A stretch of 64,000 bases of DNA from Neorhizobium sp. JUb45 (GCF_004343585.1 NZ_SLYW01000009.1:1-64000); one strand, 5' to 3'; numbered from the stretch's first letter, positions 17,501-27,583 are shown. Numbers and translations: made by a program. Notes: generated by a model from the sequence alone, not told the origin.

Positions 17501-18617
17501 TGTAAATAAACGGCTCGAACAGCTCGCGAAGCGCCGCAAAGGGACTGATCGTCTCGGAGAGCTTAATTATGCTGAGCAAGCAGAGGTCCTCAATAAGAGC
17601 ATTCTGGACGAATCTTGGCAGAAACGCGCTCTGGACAAGCCCAATACGCGTTACGCCTTGGGGGCCATGCAGGCCGTTGATCCAGAGTACACCCGTATCA
17701 GTTTGGATACGGCAGAGCGCGTAGGCAATCAACTTCTTACCAGACTGGAAAATCACGGGCTTTTTGTAGAATTCCGGATCCAGGGGTCTGTCGCGCTGGA
17801 TGTACATATCCGCGGCGTGAGCGACGTCGATCTGCTGACGTTGGACAGATATTTCTATTCCTACAATCGATTGGGACCGAAAGGCGGCAGCTACAGCGGC
17901 CTAGGGACCACAGAGTCCTCCCAAGAACGCCTGATGAAAATCAGGTTGAAATCGGAGGTAGCGCTAAAAGACGCCTTCCCAGCCGCAACGGTCGATAAAT
18001 CCGGCGGCAAGGCAATTGCCGTTTTTGGAGGATCGTTGGCACGGCCGGTAGATGTCGTCCCTTCCCATTGGTACGATACGGCGGAATACCAGACGTCGGG
18101 CCGCGAAGCGGACCGAGCCGTGACCATTTTGGACAAGAATGTTCCTACAACCATCGACAACTGGCCTTTTCTTCACATCCAGAAAATCCATGATCGAGAT
18201 TGCTCAGTAGCAGGGGGGGTGAAGAAAGCCATCCGCCTTGCCAAGAATGTAAAAAACGACGCTGAAACGGAAGGCACTACGATCGCCCTACCCAGTTTTG
18301 ACATCGCCTCTATCATGTATCATGCCGACCTCCAGGTGCTCTCGCGAGGGAGCATTTACGAGCTTTCTGTACTGGCTGAGGCCCAACGGCACCTCAATTT
18401 TCTTTCCAATAATCAGAGCTACGCACTGACACTCGAGGTGCCCGATGGTTCACGGAAAATCATCGACAAGGTCGAGAAGTTCAACGCATTACAAAAGTTA
18501 TCATTTGAATTTGATGACTTGGTGCGCGAGGTAGCTAGAGAACAGGGTAGGAATTTAGGTCTTATTCCTAGCCTTCAGGAACAGCGCAACATCCTACAAG
18601 ACAGCTATATTTTGTAG
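17490..18617 (+). CDS. CBASS CD-NTase (cGAS/DncV-like nucleotidyltransferase)
   Basis: A 375-residue nucleotidyltransferase of the SMODS/CD-NTase type. The catalytic core is visible: G99-S100 in IQGSVALDV, the metal-binding D112-x-D114 in VSDVDLLTL, and the third acidic residue D188 in RPVDVVPSHW. These enzymes make cyclic di- or trinucleotides on phage infection to trigger the linked effector, here the Cap15-like membrane protein whose gene it overlaps. No Cap2/Cap3 or HORMA/TRIP13 genes are adjacent, so this is a minimal two-gene (type I) CBASS. Nucleotide specificity and clade cannot be set from sequence alone. Confidence 0.88.
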   Translation: MARDVNKRLEQLAKRRKGTDRLGELNYAEQAEVLNKSILDESWQKRALDKPNTRYALGAMQAVDPEYTRISLDTAERVGNQLLTRLENHGLFVEFRIQGSVALDVHIRGVSDVDLLTLDRYFYSYNRLGPKGGSYSGLGTTESSQERLMKIRLKSEVALKDAFPAATVDKSGGKAIAVFGGSLARPVDVVPSHWYDTAEYQTSGREADRAVTILDKNVPTTIDNWPFLHIQKIHDRDCSVAGGVKKAIRLAKNVKNDAETEGTTIALPSFDIASIMYHADLQVLSRGSIYELSVLAEAQRHLNFLSNNQSYALTLEVPDGSRKIIDKVEKFNALQKLSFEFDDLVREVAREQGRNLGLIPSLQEQRNILQDSYIL

Positions 18618-18879
18618 TTAGACGCGAACACGGGTGGGTTTCGGCGTGACGTTTGACCTCACCATCGGCGCCGAAGGTTGAACGTCGCCAAGCCGAAGAA
18701 ACCGCAATTTGATCAGCGTGTTAACCTGGCCGGATCGGAGGCTCTCTTCCACGGCGCAAGGTCACAAGGGTTGACTGCTACTTGCTGAACTGTCCCATGA
18801 ACCTCTCCATGCCCCCTTTGAGGGGTAGCAGACGGCGTGATACTACTAGTCGGATCGGCTTTTTGCAGGGCCAGACTAC

Positions 18880-19386
18880 TCAGGCGTCGCTTGCATGATC
18901 ACGTCCAGATTGCTGACTGAATTTCGTTTCTAATTCAACGACAAGTTTCGACCAGCATTCCATGCAGTCTTCCGCAAGCTGAAGAGCATCTACGGAACCA
19001 TTGGAAGTGACGATCACGTACTTTGCTCGAAGTACCTCACCACCCTCGGAGCCGGTAAGCCAGGTTGACGCCTCGTATGTCTTGCCAGAGACGTGAGGTT
19101 GACTTCCGCTTCTAGTTGCTCGGTCGAGTTTGCAATGCTTGGTTCCATTACATAAATCAGCACAGAGTTGAAGACATCGATTTGTGTTGATGAAGTTGTC
19201 AACCTCCCCTGCCGTCAAACCAACTCTGTTTAGACGAATAATCCAATCTCGTATGTGATAGCAATGCATGAAGAACGAAAGCAAATCGTCTTCGTACAGA
19301 TCGCGATTATGAGACTGGGCGAAGGTGCCGGTGTAAATTGCGCGAATCCTTGCGAGGTACCGTTCGGCGCGCTTCAGTTGCTCCAT
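18880..19386 (-). CDS. Conserved hypothetical, helical HEPN-like protein near CBASS
   Basis: A 168-residue protein without a named family that I recognise with certainty. The N-terminal half is helical with FFMHCYHIRDWI and LCADLCNGTKHCKLDR, a pattern of small helical proteins with HEPN-like folds; the second half is likely beta-rich. It converges with the CBASS genes. An AGAGGG ribosome binding site precedes the ATG. Its position suggests an accessory or separate defence function, which is only inference. Confidence 0.6.
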   Translation of the reverse strand: MEQLKRAERYLARIRAIYTGTFAQSHNRDLYEDDLLSFFMHCYHIRDWIIRLNRVGLTAGEVDNFINTNRCLQLCADLCNGTKHCKLDRATRSGSQPHVSGKTYEASTWLTGSEGGEVLRAKYVIVTSNGSVDALQLAEDCMECWSKLVVELETKFSQQSGRDHASDA

Positions 19387-19532
19387 GAGAATCCCTCTTG
19401 TATTGCCGTGAGTCTGTCATAGAAGCGATATCCCTGCAGATCGAGAAGATCAAAGGTCGGCTCAGCTAGGGAGCAGGAACAGCAGCTATCGCTTAGCCCG
19501 TTTACAAACGGTCTGTCTGGAATCGGCCCCAT
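19374..19532 (-). CDS. Possible 52-residue small protein coupled to the HEPN-like gene
   Basis: A short frame starting with ATG at 19532, preceded by GAGGA at suitable distance, and overlapping the start of the next gene by 13 bp. The product (MGPIPDRPFVNG at its start, a Cys-rich middle, GYRFYDRLTAI near the end) matches nothing I know. Extending it to the upstream ATG at 19622 would run into a tRNA-like repeat, so that start is unlikely. It may be an authentic small gene or a fragment. Confidence 0.35.
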   Translation of the reverse strand: MGPIPDRPFVNGLSDSCCSCSLAEPTFDLLDLQGYRFYDRLTAIQEGFSWSN

Positions 19533-19580
19533 ATCCGTCGTTCCTCGGAAGACCAGCCCGCGCCCAATGCAGAGTAATCT

Positions 19581-19639
19581 CAGCGCGCTAGCTCTATTCA
19601 AGCAACTGGGTCGAAGGTTCATATCCGTTCACATCAGCC
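19581..19639 (+). repeat. tRNA 3'-half-like degenerate repeat, copy A
   Basis: Contains CAGCGCGCTAGCTCTATTCA followed by a GGGTCG segment and a T-arm-like GGTTCATATCC. It is very similar to copy F at 53338, matching over the first 20 positions with one mismatch. There is no complete tRNA cloverleaf. Confidence 0.55.
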
Positions 19640-20111
19640 GGTACGCAATGGAGCTCAAGCATCAGCCGCATGTGCTGGATACACATCTGACGCGTGATGA
19701 ATTCCTTGCCTTCGAGACTTATCCACATCTGTTGCGGTGGTACCGCGCCATCACAGCACGGCTGTCCGTGGCGCACGGTTGTCAGCCGCATATCGGGCGC
19801 ATCCGGCGAGGTCCTGCTGACGCGGGTGACGCGCTTAGATTGGGTATTATTCCCCCAGCAATTTCTCTTGAAGAGAAACATTCTCCGCCTATTTTTGGCA
19901 CTTGAAGATCGATTTCAACTGTATTTTTTACGTTATTAAAAAAGCTGCCGGGGACGGATGCGGGAACTCATAAGCGCTCAGCTGTGGCGTCTGCTCACGG
20001 AATTGTTCTTGCGCGGCTGTCATCTCTTCGTTGGGCTGCGGCATCACCTGACAAAGCATGACTGAAACACCGGAACGCTGTTACGGCCGCGACGCGGGTT
20101 GAGGAGTATTG
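19640..20111. other. Intergenic region upstream of the DUF4132–MoxR operon
   Basis: About 470 bp with no supported gene. It must contain the promoter of the five-gene operon; a GAGGAG ribosome binding site lies 5 bp before the ATG at 20112. Overlapping short frames on both strands show no recognisable product. Confidence 0.5.
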
Positions 20112-23100
20112 ATGAAGTTCGTTGAAGGTTTGAAAAAGATCATGGGTGGTGGCCGGTCCGAGACGGCAGCGATCATGTCGGCGGAAAGCGGGCTGACAGT
20201 CAATGACAGGCAGGCGATCATCGAAGATTTTGCGGCGTTCGAAGAGGTCGAGAAAGGGCTAGGGGCGGCGCTTGCGCGTTATGTCGTTGCCGGAACCGAT
20301 GAAGCCATGGTGCTGCATGTCGTCAACCTGATGAACAGCGGCAAGGATGATGTGGTCTCAAAGCTGCACGCCACCTTTAACGGTTATGATCATCGTGACG
20401 ACCGCAAGGCGGAAAACCAGCGTCGACGGGAGGCGCGGCAGGCGGTCCTCGTTCGCCCCGAAGGCTTCGATGCCGCGGCGATGCTTCGCTACATGACCGT
20501 GCATGGCAAATATCAGGGTCAGCACAGATGGTCGCGCCTTCCGGGCAGCGACAGCGCGCCCTTCTGGCTGCGCACCGCTGTCCAGATGATAGACAACAAT
20601 GTGTATCATAAAGACGGCGGATCCGCTTTCCTGACGGCGCAACGTGCCTTCGACATGATGACTGCCGCCGGCATCCAGCCGAGTGTCGGCACCCTCATCG
20701 ACTGCGCCTTCATGGACAAGGAAACCACCTACGGACAGAGCACCCAGCGCATGCTGGGCCTCCCCGGCCTTGACGAGGCGATGCTGGCCATGCCGGCCGA
20801 TGCGATTGCGATGATCGGTACGCTGACGGCTGGGGCGCGCGAAATCATGGTGCGTTTCGTCGGGCAGGCCGGCCTAGTCGATCACGACCTGCAATTTTTC
20901 GATTTCGCCTTCGCCATGGCGTCCGATGGGTCCAAGGCGGTGCGCGAAGCCGCCGCGATCGCCCTCAAATCGGGTGAGACGGCGAAGGTGCAGGCGCGTG
21001 CGGAGGAACTGCTGGCCTCACGCAAGGCCGGCGAACGGCTGGCCGGTGTCAATATTCTGGCGGCGCTGTTGCGCGAAAAGGCACTGCCGGTGCTCGATAA
21101 ACATGAGGCGGGGGAAAAATCCAGCGCGGTCCTGGCGGCGATCGCCACCACGCGCGCGACCTATGCGGCGGCAGGCGGACAGTCTGCCGCAAGCGACGAC
21201 GGCCGCGTCGACGGGCCGGATGGTTACGTCGCCTTCGACGGTCGTTTTGTGCCGGTTCCGGCCTTCTCTATGGACGAGGACGCTCTGCCGGAGGATCTGG
21301 AAGCGGCCTTCCGGGATGTGCTGACCAAGGCCAATGCCGAGGCACGTGTCGATTACGACCGGACGCCGCCGGGCAAGGACTGGAACCAGCGGCCGGCCAA
21401 GCCGTTCGTGGCGCCCTTCGATCCGGCCGTCGCCAAAAATATCGTCGCCGCCATGCGTGGCGATACGCTGGATCAGGCGAAAACGAGGGCCGTCTGGGAA
21501 GCCATTGACGCCAACAGCCCCGATCACTGGATGCGACAGACCCGAAAGGCAATGGAAGCCGGGTTCAAGACCATTTTTGCCCGCAGCGACGTGCCGTTCC
21601 CGGCGCTTGCCCGTCTGTTGTTCTGCGCCTCCGACGGCCGGAGCTGGGTGCATATCCTGCGTGTTTTGCTGGGAGGCTCGGAATATTGGCTGCGCGGACC
21701 GGACAAGGAAATCATGGCGCGGCTGAAGGCCGGCACGGATATTCGTGTTCTGGCGCAGGTGGCCGATCAGGCGGGCGTGCCTGATGTGTCGCGGAACCTC
21801 AATGCCGTGGCGGAGCGGACCTATATCAACCTTGGCGAAATGATCGACGAGCCTGTCCCGTCCACACTATGGATGCTGCTGGCCGACGATTTCGCAGCGC
21901 TCGACGCAGCACTGGCGGGCGACGGCATGCAGGAACGCTGGACCGAGGATTTTGTCTATTCCTGGCTGCGGACGTTCCCGCACTTGCCGCGAAGGTATTT
22001 TCCACTCGTTGCCGATCGCGCCCTTCAGGCGGGCGTGCGCCAGCGTGATTTTTCGCGCTACCTTTTGCGTGAGGTCGCGGATCTGACACCGCTGATCGTG
22101 CCGATGCTGACATCGGGCCCGGAAACAAAACGCCTTGCCGCGGCGCGCTGGCTGGCCGAGCGTCGTGATGCCAGCGCCATCGCCCCGCTGCGCGAGGCGT
22201 TGAAGAAGGAAAAATCCGTGGCGGTGCGCGCCGCCGCCATGACGGCACTGGCCGCCTGCGGTGACGACACGTCGGATTTCTTCTCCAAAAAGACGCTGCT
22301 GGCCGAGGCCGAAAAGGGACTAGCATCCACCAAGGCGGATTATTCGGCTCTGTTCGATGCGGAAAACCTGCCGGTCCTGCATTGGGCGGATGGGCGCGAA
22401 GTTTCGCCAATTCTGGTGCGCTGGTGGTTCGCCCGCTCGCACAAGCTGAAACTTCCAGGCGGTGACCCGATGATCCACATGGCCCTGGAAAGGCTGGACC
22501 GCAAGGATGCCGAAAAGCTCGGCGCCGCGATCTTTTCCGCCTTCATTTCCTGCGACACGCAGCGACCGACCAGCGAGGAAGCTAATGCCTATGCTTCGGC
22601 TGGGGCCAAGCAGCGTTACAACTACACGAAACAGTGGCGCAAGGATTTTACCGAGGAACTTGCCTTTGCCGAACTGCGCCGCGAAAAGCTGGCAATCTAT
22701 CTCAACAGCGCGCTCGACCATCGCGGCCTGCTGGCGCTGGCACGGTATGCGCCGCCGGCCGAAACCACGATCCTAGTCAAACGCTTCCTGAAGGATCACG
22801 GCAAGCGCCCGAACCAATGCCGTGCGCTGCTGGATGCGTTGATGGCCAATCCGGTGCCGCAGGTCTTGCAGCTCATGCTCACCGCCTCGCAGCGCCACAA
22901 ACAGCCAGGTCTGCGCAAATATGCAGGTGAGGTGGTGACCGCATTTGCCGAAAGCCGTGGTTGGACACCGGCCGAGCTTGGCGATCGCACCATTCCTTCG
23001 GCCGGTATCGATGAGGATGGTATTCTCGAACTGCCTATTGGCGAGCGTACTTACCGCGCGCGGCTGACCGTTGAACGTGCCAAGAATGGCAAGGAAGAGA

Positions 23101-23984
23101 TGAAGCTGGCTCTGGAAAATCCGGACGGCAAAACGATCGCTTCGCTGCCGAGCCCGACCGATCCGCAGGAAGCGGAAGAGGCAAAGGACGCCAAGAAGCT
23201 GCTTTCCAGCGCCAAGAAGGAATTGAAGCAGACGGCCGAACTTCAGGCCGGTCGTCTTTACGAAGCCATGTGTGCGGCCCGCATCTGGCCGCGTGAGGAT
23301 TTTGAAGCCTTCCTGCTCAACCAGCCGATTGTCGGACGGCTGCTGCGGCGTCTGGTGCTGAGCGGATCTGACGAGCAGGGCAAGCTGGTCACCAGCTTCC
23401 GGGCGCTTGATGATGGTTCGTTTACCGATGCCAATGACGATCCGGTCGACATTACCAGTTTCGCCGGCATTGCCATCGCACATCGCGTCAAGCTCGGCGA
23501 GGAAGCGGCCAAGGCCTGGCTCACGCATATCGAGGATTACGAAGTCAAACCGCTGTTCGAACAGCTCGATCGACCAGTTCTTGCCGATGGCAAGCCGGAC
23601 GCCACCGTGATCGACGACCGCCGTGGCTGGATGATCGATAACCTGACGTTACGCTCGGCCGCCGAAGGCCTCGGTTATATCCGGGGCCCCGTCGAGGACG
23701 GCGCCGGTTTCTACACCTATGAAAAGTCCTTTGCGGATTGTGGCTTTGCGGCCGTGATCGAATTCACCGGCAGTTATATCGGGGAAAATGACCGCGTCCT
23801 GAAAGCGCTGCAGGACATGCGATTTGCCCGCATCCTGCCAGGTGGCCGCGTGGTCTATGGTGGTGAAACGACGCTGTCGAAAGTGCCTGAAGTGCTGCTC
23901 AGCGAAACCTGGAACGATCTGCGCGCAATCGCCGACAAAGGCACCGGCTTTGATGCCGAATGGGAGAAAAAGGCATCATGGTAA
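20112..23984 (+). CDS. DUF4132 domain protein (YehI/MolR-like), first gene of MoxR–vWA operon
   Basis: A very large 1290-residue cytoplasmic protein, mostly alpha-helical with HEAT-like segments (for example KRLAAARWLAERRDASAIAPL around residue 680 and RAAAMTALAACGDD). The C-terminal DUF4132 region lies at about 1040–1230 (AELQAGRLYEAMCAARIW, then HRVKLGEEAAKAWLTH, then EVKPLFEQLDRPV). It resembles E. coli YehI. Biochemical function is unknown; in this gene order it may be a scaffold or substrate adaptor for the MoxR ATPase. The ATG at 20112 has GAGGAG 5 bp upstream and is preferred to the TTG three bases earlier. Its stop overlaps the ATPase start. Confidence 0.85.
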   Translation: MKFVEGLKKIMGGGRSETAAIMSAESGLTVNDRQAIIEDFAAFEEVEKGLGAALARYVVAGTDEAMVLHVVNLMNSGKDDVVSKLHATFNGYDHRDDRKAENQRRREARQAVLVRPEGFDAAAMLRYMTVHGKYQGQHRWSRLPGSDSAPFWLRTAVQMIDNNVYHKDGGSAFLTAQRAFDMMTAAGIQPSVGTLIDCAFMDKETTYGQSTQRMLGLPGLDEAMLAMPADAIAMIGTLTAGAREIMVRFVGQAGLVDHDLQFFDFAFAMASDGSKAVREAAAIALKSGETAKVQARAEELLASRKAGERLAGVNILAALLREKALPVLDKHEAGEKSSAVLAAIATTRATYAAAGGQSAASDDGRVDGPDGYVAFDGRFVPVPAFSMDEDALPEDLEAAFRDVLTKANAEARVDYDRTPPGKDWNQRPAKPFVAPFDPAVAKNIVAAMRGDTLDQAKTRAVWEAIDANSPDHWMRQTRKAMEAGFKTIFARSDVPFPALARLLFCASDGRSWVHILRVLLGGSEYWLRGPDKEIMARLKAGTDIRVLAQVADQAGVPDVSRNLNAVAERTYINLGEMIDEPVPSTLWMLLADDFAALDAALAGDGMQERWTEDFVYSWLRTFPHLPRRYFPLVADRALQAGVRQRDFSRYLLREVADLTPLIVPMLTSGPETKRLAAARWLAERRDASAIAPLREALKKEKSVAVRAAAMTALAACGDDTSDFFSKKTLLAEAEKGLASTKADYSALFDAENLPVLHWADGREVSPILVRWWFARSHKLKLPGGDPMIHMALERLDRKDAEKLGAAIFSAFISCDTQRPTSEEANAYASAGAKQRYNYTKQWRKDFTEELAFAELRREKLAIYLNSALDHRGLLALARYAPPAETTILVKRFLKDHGKRPNQCRALLDALMANPVPQVLQLMLTASQRHKQPGLRKYAGEVVTAFAESRGWTPAELGDRTIPSAGIDEDGILELPIGERTYRARLTVERAKNGKEEMKLALENPDGKTIASLPSPTDPQEAEEAKDAKKLLSSAKKELKQTAELQAGRLYEAMCAARIWPREDFEAFLLNQPIVGRLLRRLVLSGSDEQGKLVTSFRALDDGSFTDANDDPVDITSFAGIAIAHRVKLGEEAAKAWLTHIEDYEVKPLFEQLDRPVLADGKPDATVIDDRRGWMIDNLTLRSAAEGLGYIRGPVEDGAGFYTYEKSFADCGFAAVIEFTGSYIGENDRVLKALQDMRFARILPGGRVVYGGETTLSKVPEVLLSETWNDLRAIADKGTGFDAEWEKKASW

Positions 23985-25078
23985 GCACGGATCAGGCAGT
24001 TCTCAGACCCGCACCGGAAAGCCAGCACAAGGTGGAACTCGCAAAGCTCCTGGCGGCGGATACCGGGTTGAAGCCGCCGGGCTGGCGGCTTTCGGCCCGT
24101 TCCGTGCGGGCATTCATTCTCGGCGATGTGTCGCTTGGCATCACTCGAAAATTCTATGGCGACGATGCGCTTGTCGAACGGGCAATCGTCAGCCTGATGG
24201 GCGAACAAGGGCTGATGCTTGTCGGCGAGCCGGGTACGGCGAAGTCGATGCTGGGTGAGCTGCTCTCGGCCGCGGTGACAGGTTCGACACGGCTCGTCGT
24301 GCAGGGATCGGCGGGAACCACCGAAGAACATCTGCGATATGGCTGGAATTATGCTCTGTTGATCGCCGAAGGGCCGAGCGAAAAGGCGCTGGTGCCATCG
24401 CCCGTCCTGCAGGCCATGCGAGCAGGGGTAATCGTGCGCATCGAGGAGTTGACGCGTTGCCCGCCGGAAATCCAGGACGGGCTGATTTCCATCCTGTCTG
24501 AAAAGATGATCGCCATTCCCGAACTCGGAGAAAACGCGATCGTTCGCGCCGCCCCGGGTTTCAACATCATCGGCACCGCCAACCTGCGCGACCGCGGCGT
24601 TAGCGAGATGTCGAGCGCTCTGAAGCGACGCTTCAATTTCGAAACGGTGCATCCGGTCACCGATCCGGCCTTCGAGCGTGAACTGATCCAGCGCCGTTTG
24701 GCCGACAGGCTTACGCCGTCGGGAATAACCCCGAACATGCCTGGCGCAGCGCTCGATATTCTCGTCGCCTGTTTCCAGGATCTGCGGGCAGGGCGCACGG
24801 CAGAGGGGATCACATTGCAGAAACCGACGGCCGTGATGTCGACGGCTGAAGCCGTCAATGTCGCGCATGCGGCGGCGCTCGAAGCGGCCTATCTGGGCGA
24901 TGGCACGGTCACAGGCGCGCATCTGGCCCGCCAGATCGGCGGCGTGGTGCTGAAGGACGACCCCGAGGATGGACGCAAGTTCAAGTCCTATGTCGATCAC
25001 ATCATCAAGGACAGGGCGCGTTCGGGTGGCGACTGGCGATCCTTCTACGACGCTGCGCGCGGGCTGAGGCTCGACTGA
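23978..25078 (+). CDS. MoxR-family AAA+ ATPase (YehL-like)
   Basis: A 366-residue AAA+ ATPase. Walker A is GEPGTAKSM (about residue 82), Walker B VIVRIEELTRCP, sensor 1 GFNIIGTANLRDRG, and an arginine-rich segment SALKRRFNFE. MoxR ATPases act as remodelling chaperones together with vWA proteins, here encoded two genes downstream. The ATG at 23978 overlaps the stop of the DUF4132 gene (ATGGTAA) and has GGGAG/AAGG upstream; the frame also opens at 23960 but without support. The gene order equals that around E. coli yehL. Confidence 0.92.
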   Translation: MVSTDQAVLRPAPESQHKVELAKLLAADTGLKPPGWRLSARSVRAFILGDVSLGITRKFYGDDALVERAIVSLMGEQGLMLVGEPGTAKSMLGELLSAAVTGSTRLVVQGSAGTTEEHLRYGWNYALLIAEGPSEKALVPSPVLQAMRAGVIVRIEELTRCPPEIQDGLISILSEKMIAIPELGENAIVRAAPGFNIIGTANLRDRGVSEMSSALKRRFNFETVHPVTDPAFERELIQRRLADRLTPSGITPNMPGAALDILVACFQDLRAGRTAEGITLQKPTAVMSTAEAVNVAHAAALEAAYLGDGTVTGAHLARQIGGVVLKDDPEDGRKFKSYVDHIIKDRARSGGDWRSFYDAARGLRLD

Positions 25079-27583
25079 ATGGAAACGCAGGCGGCAGAAC
25101 GCGACGGTTTCATCAAGTACGGTGAAAGGCTGACGGCGGGCGAAAACGGTTTCGTTTTTTTTCCAATCCGCCACCATAGTCCTGCCTGCGCACTCAATCT
25201 CGCCTCTGCTTTTGCGGAGATCCGACCGCGGGCCCTGGTGCTCGAGATGCCGTCAGATTTTGCACCGATTCTACCTTTGCTGTCGCATCCAGACATTCGC
25301 CTGCCGATCGCCATCGTGTCGGTGGCCGAGGGTGAAAAATCGACAGACGAGCGGCTGCCGGTCGGCTACTGGCCGTTTTCGGCAACCTCGCCGGAATGGG
25401 TGGCGATCCGGCTGGCGCAGGACATCGGCTGCCCCGTCATCCTCGCGGACCAGCACAGCGGTGCACGCATTGCGGCAATGCGGGCGGATGTGAAGCGCCG
25501 GGCGGACGATGCGGATGGTGACGAGACGGAAAAACAGGAAAAAGCCGATGACACCGCGCCGTCGCTTTTGACCGAAGAACGGCAGCTTGCCTACTCGGAC
25601 TATGCCGAGGAAGTGGTGCGGCGGTTGGGCGTGCGCGATTTCAACGAAGCATGGGACCGTCTGTTCGAAACACGTGTGACCGACAGTGACTGGCGCGGTT
25701 TTTTCCGCGATGTCGGCATCCATTGCATGCTATCGCGGCTGGCGACACCGGAGACGGAGATCGCCGCGGATGACACGCTGGACCGCGAAAAGGATATGCG
25801 CAACGCGATGGCGCAAGCGGCGGCCATTGCCGGGGAAGGACCTGTTGCGGTTGTGACGGGCGGCTTTCATACTCCGGTGCTAATTGATCCACAGGCAGGA
25901 TCGGGGTCGGACAGGCGCAAAGCTGCGATGCCGGTTCAGACGAAGCCTTATCTCGTGCGTTATACGCATGATCATCTCGATCGCATCAACGGCTACGGCG
26001 CTGGCATGCCTTCGCCGCGCTGGTACGAACGGCTGCATGACCGTGTGCGTGATGGTGCCATCGATCCGTTTACCGAAGCGGCGACCGACATCGTGCTCGA
26101 CCTCTCGGCACGGCTGCGCGGTGACCGGCCGAATTTCACGCCGCCATTGCCGGCGCTTTCCGCTACCCTGCAACATGCACAGGCGCTTGCAGACCTGCGC
26201 GGATTGCCGGGGCCAGGGAGGGCCGAAATTCTCGATGCGGCGCGTTCCTGCCTGCTGAAGGGCGAGGATCCACGTTACGGTTCGCCGCTCTTGGACGCGC
26301 TTCTGTCCGAATTGACCGGTGAAGGCATCGGCGAGGTGCCGCGCAGTGCAGGTGCGCCACCGCTGGTGGAGGCCGTTCGCAACCGTGCGCGCGCGCTGGG
26401 TTTCAAGATCGATGACGGTACCGAACGCAATCGTCTCCTCGATATCCACCGTAAGCCGCGGCATCTGGCGGCCAGCCGTTTCCTGCATGCGATGACTTTG
26501 CTCGGCAGCGGTTTCGGCCGCTGCGTGCGTGGACCGGACTGGGCGAGCGGCGCCTCCACCGATGTCCTGTTCGAGGAATGGGTCTATCGCTGGTCTCCGG
26601 CCGTTGAAAGCCGATTGGTGGCGCTGTCCGTTGATGGCGATACCGTCGAGCGGGCGGCGCAGGCGATTCTGTCACGCAAGCGGAGGGAACTGGGGGAGGA
26701 CGGGAAAGATCGCAATGCCGTGGCTGCGATCCAGCTTCTTATCGTCGCGGCACAGGCAGGACTTGCTCGTTCCTGCGGGGCACTGATCGCTGCCATCGTG
26801 CCGGCGGTTGCCACCGATCCCGATCTCGGTCGCGTTGCCATCTGCCTGTCCATGCTCGACAATCTGCAACGCGGTCGAAAGGTGCTGGGGCTGGCCGGGA
26901 TCAGTGGACCAGAGGAATTGCGCCTTGCTGCCTATCGCCGGGCTATAGACCTGTTGCCAAATCTCGAAAACGCCAAGGAAGAAGATGTGCCGCGTTACGT
27001 AACGGCTTTAGCAACATTGAACGAAATCGCCGAAGCCGGAGCGGGGGAGGGCGAACAACCGCTGGATCTTGATCTGTTGGATGAGGCCGTCGCCGCGTTG
27101 ATGGAGGCGAATCTGGCGCCACGGGTTGCCGGCGCAATAACGGCGCTGGCACACCTGTCCGGCCGCGTTAGCGCCGAGGCGCTGGCGACGCGGGTGATCG
27201 GCCCGTTTCAGTTCAGTGTTGGCGAACCGCAGGAGCGCATTGAGCCTCTGACCGGCCTTTTGGCGGTGCAGCCGGCACTTCTCAAGCGTACCCCTCTTTT
27301 TCTGCAAAAGCTGGATCAGGCTCTGGCCACACTCGATGAGAGCACGTTCATCGAGGCGCTGCCGGCCCTGCGTTATGCGTTCACGGCGCTGGCGCCGAAT
27401 GAAACCGATGCTTTGGCTGCCGTTATCGCTGATGCCAAGGGCGGCAAGCTGGACCTTGCCCCCCGACTGGCCGGTAGCCTGACAGAGGCGGAGATGCTCG
27501 CCAATATTCGGCTCAATGCCGGTTTCGCTGAACTTATGCAGGAAAACGGACTTGGTTCTTGGCTTGGGGAGGAAGATCGATGA
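25079..27583 (+). CDS. DUF5682 family protein (YehM-like)
   Basis: An 834-residue protein. The N-terminus has the family pattern FFPIRHHSPACALNLASAF followed by PRALVLEMPSDF, and later IHCMLSRLATPETE and VVTGGFHTPVL, which suggests an alpha/beta TraB/ChaN-like domain; the second half is helical. The role is unknown. It starts directly after the ATPase stop (TGA then ATG) and overlaps the vWA gene by 4 bp. It is found with MoxR, vWA and SWIM proteins in many bacteria, so it is probably a part of one complex or pathway. Confidence 0.85.
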   Translation: METQAAERDGFIKYGERLTAGENGFVFFPIRHHSPACALNLASAFAEIRPRALVLEMPSDFAPILPLLSHPDIRLPIAIVSVAEGEKSTDERLPVGYWPFSATSPEWVAIRLAQDIGCPVILADQHSGARIAAMRADVKRRADDADGDETEKQEKADDTAPSLLTEERQLAYSDYAEEVVRRLGVRDFNEAWDRLFETRVTDSDWRGFFRDVGIHCMLSRLATPETEIAADDTLDREKDMRNAMAQAAAIAGEGPVAVVTGGFHTPVLIDPQAGSGSDRRKAAMPVQTKPYLVRYTHDHLDRINGYGAGMPSPRWYERLHDRVRDGAIDPFTEAATDIVLDLSARLRGDRPNFTPPLPALSATLQHAQALADLRGLPGPGRAEILDAARSCLLKGEDPRYGSPLLDALLSELTGEGIGEVPRSAGAPPLVEAVRNRARALGFKIDDGTERNRLLDIHRKPRHLAASRFLHAMTLLGSGFGRCVRGPDWASGASTDVLFEEWVYRWSPAVESRLVALSVDGDTVERAAQAILSRKRRELGEDGKDRNAVAAIQLLIVAAQAGLARSCGALIAAIVPAVATDPDLGRVAICLSMLDNLQRGRKVLGLAGISGPEELRLAAYRRAIDLLPNLENAKEEDVPRYVTALATLNEIAEAGAGEGEQPLDLDLLDEAVAALMEANLAPRVAGAITALAHLSGRVSAEALATRVIGPFQFSVGEPQERIEPLTGLLAVQPALLKRTPLFLQKLDQALATLDESTFIEALPALRYAFTALAPNETDALAAVIADAKGGKLDLAPRLAGSLTEAEMLANIRLNAGFAELMQENGLGSWLGEEDR

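Noticed and set aside
22773-23528. 251-codon minus-strand frame
   Set aside because: Antisense to the DUF4132 gene in GC-rich codon-biased sequence, where long antisense frames are expected.
23855-25177. 440-codon minus-strand frame opposite the MoxR gene
   Set aside because: Long only because of high GC; the plus strand has Walker A, Walker B and sensor motifs in order.
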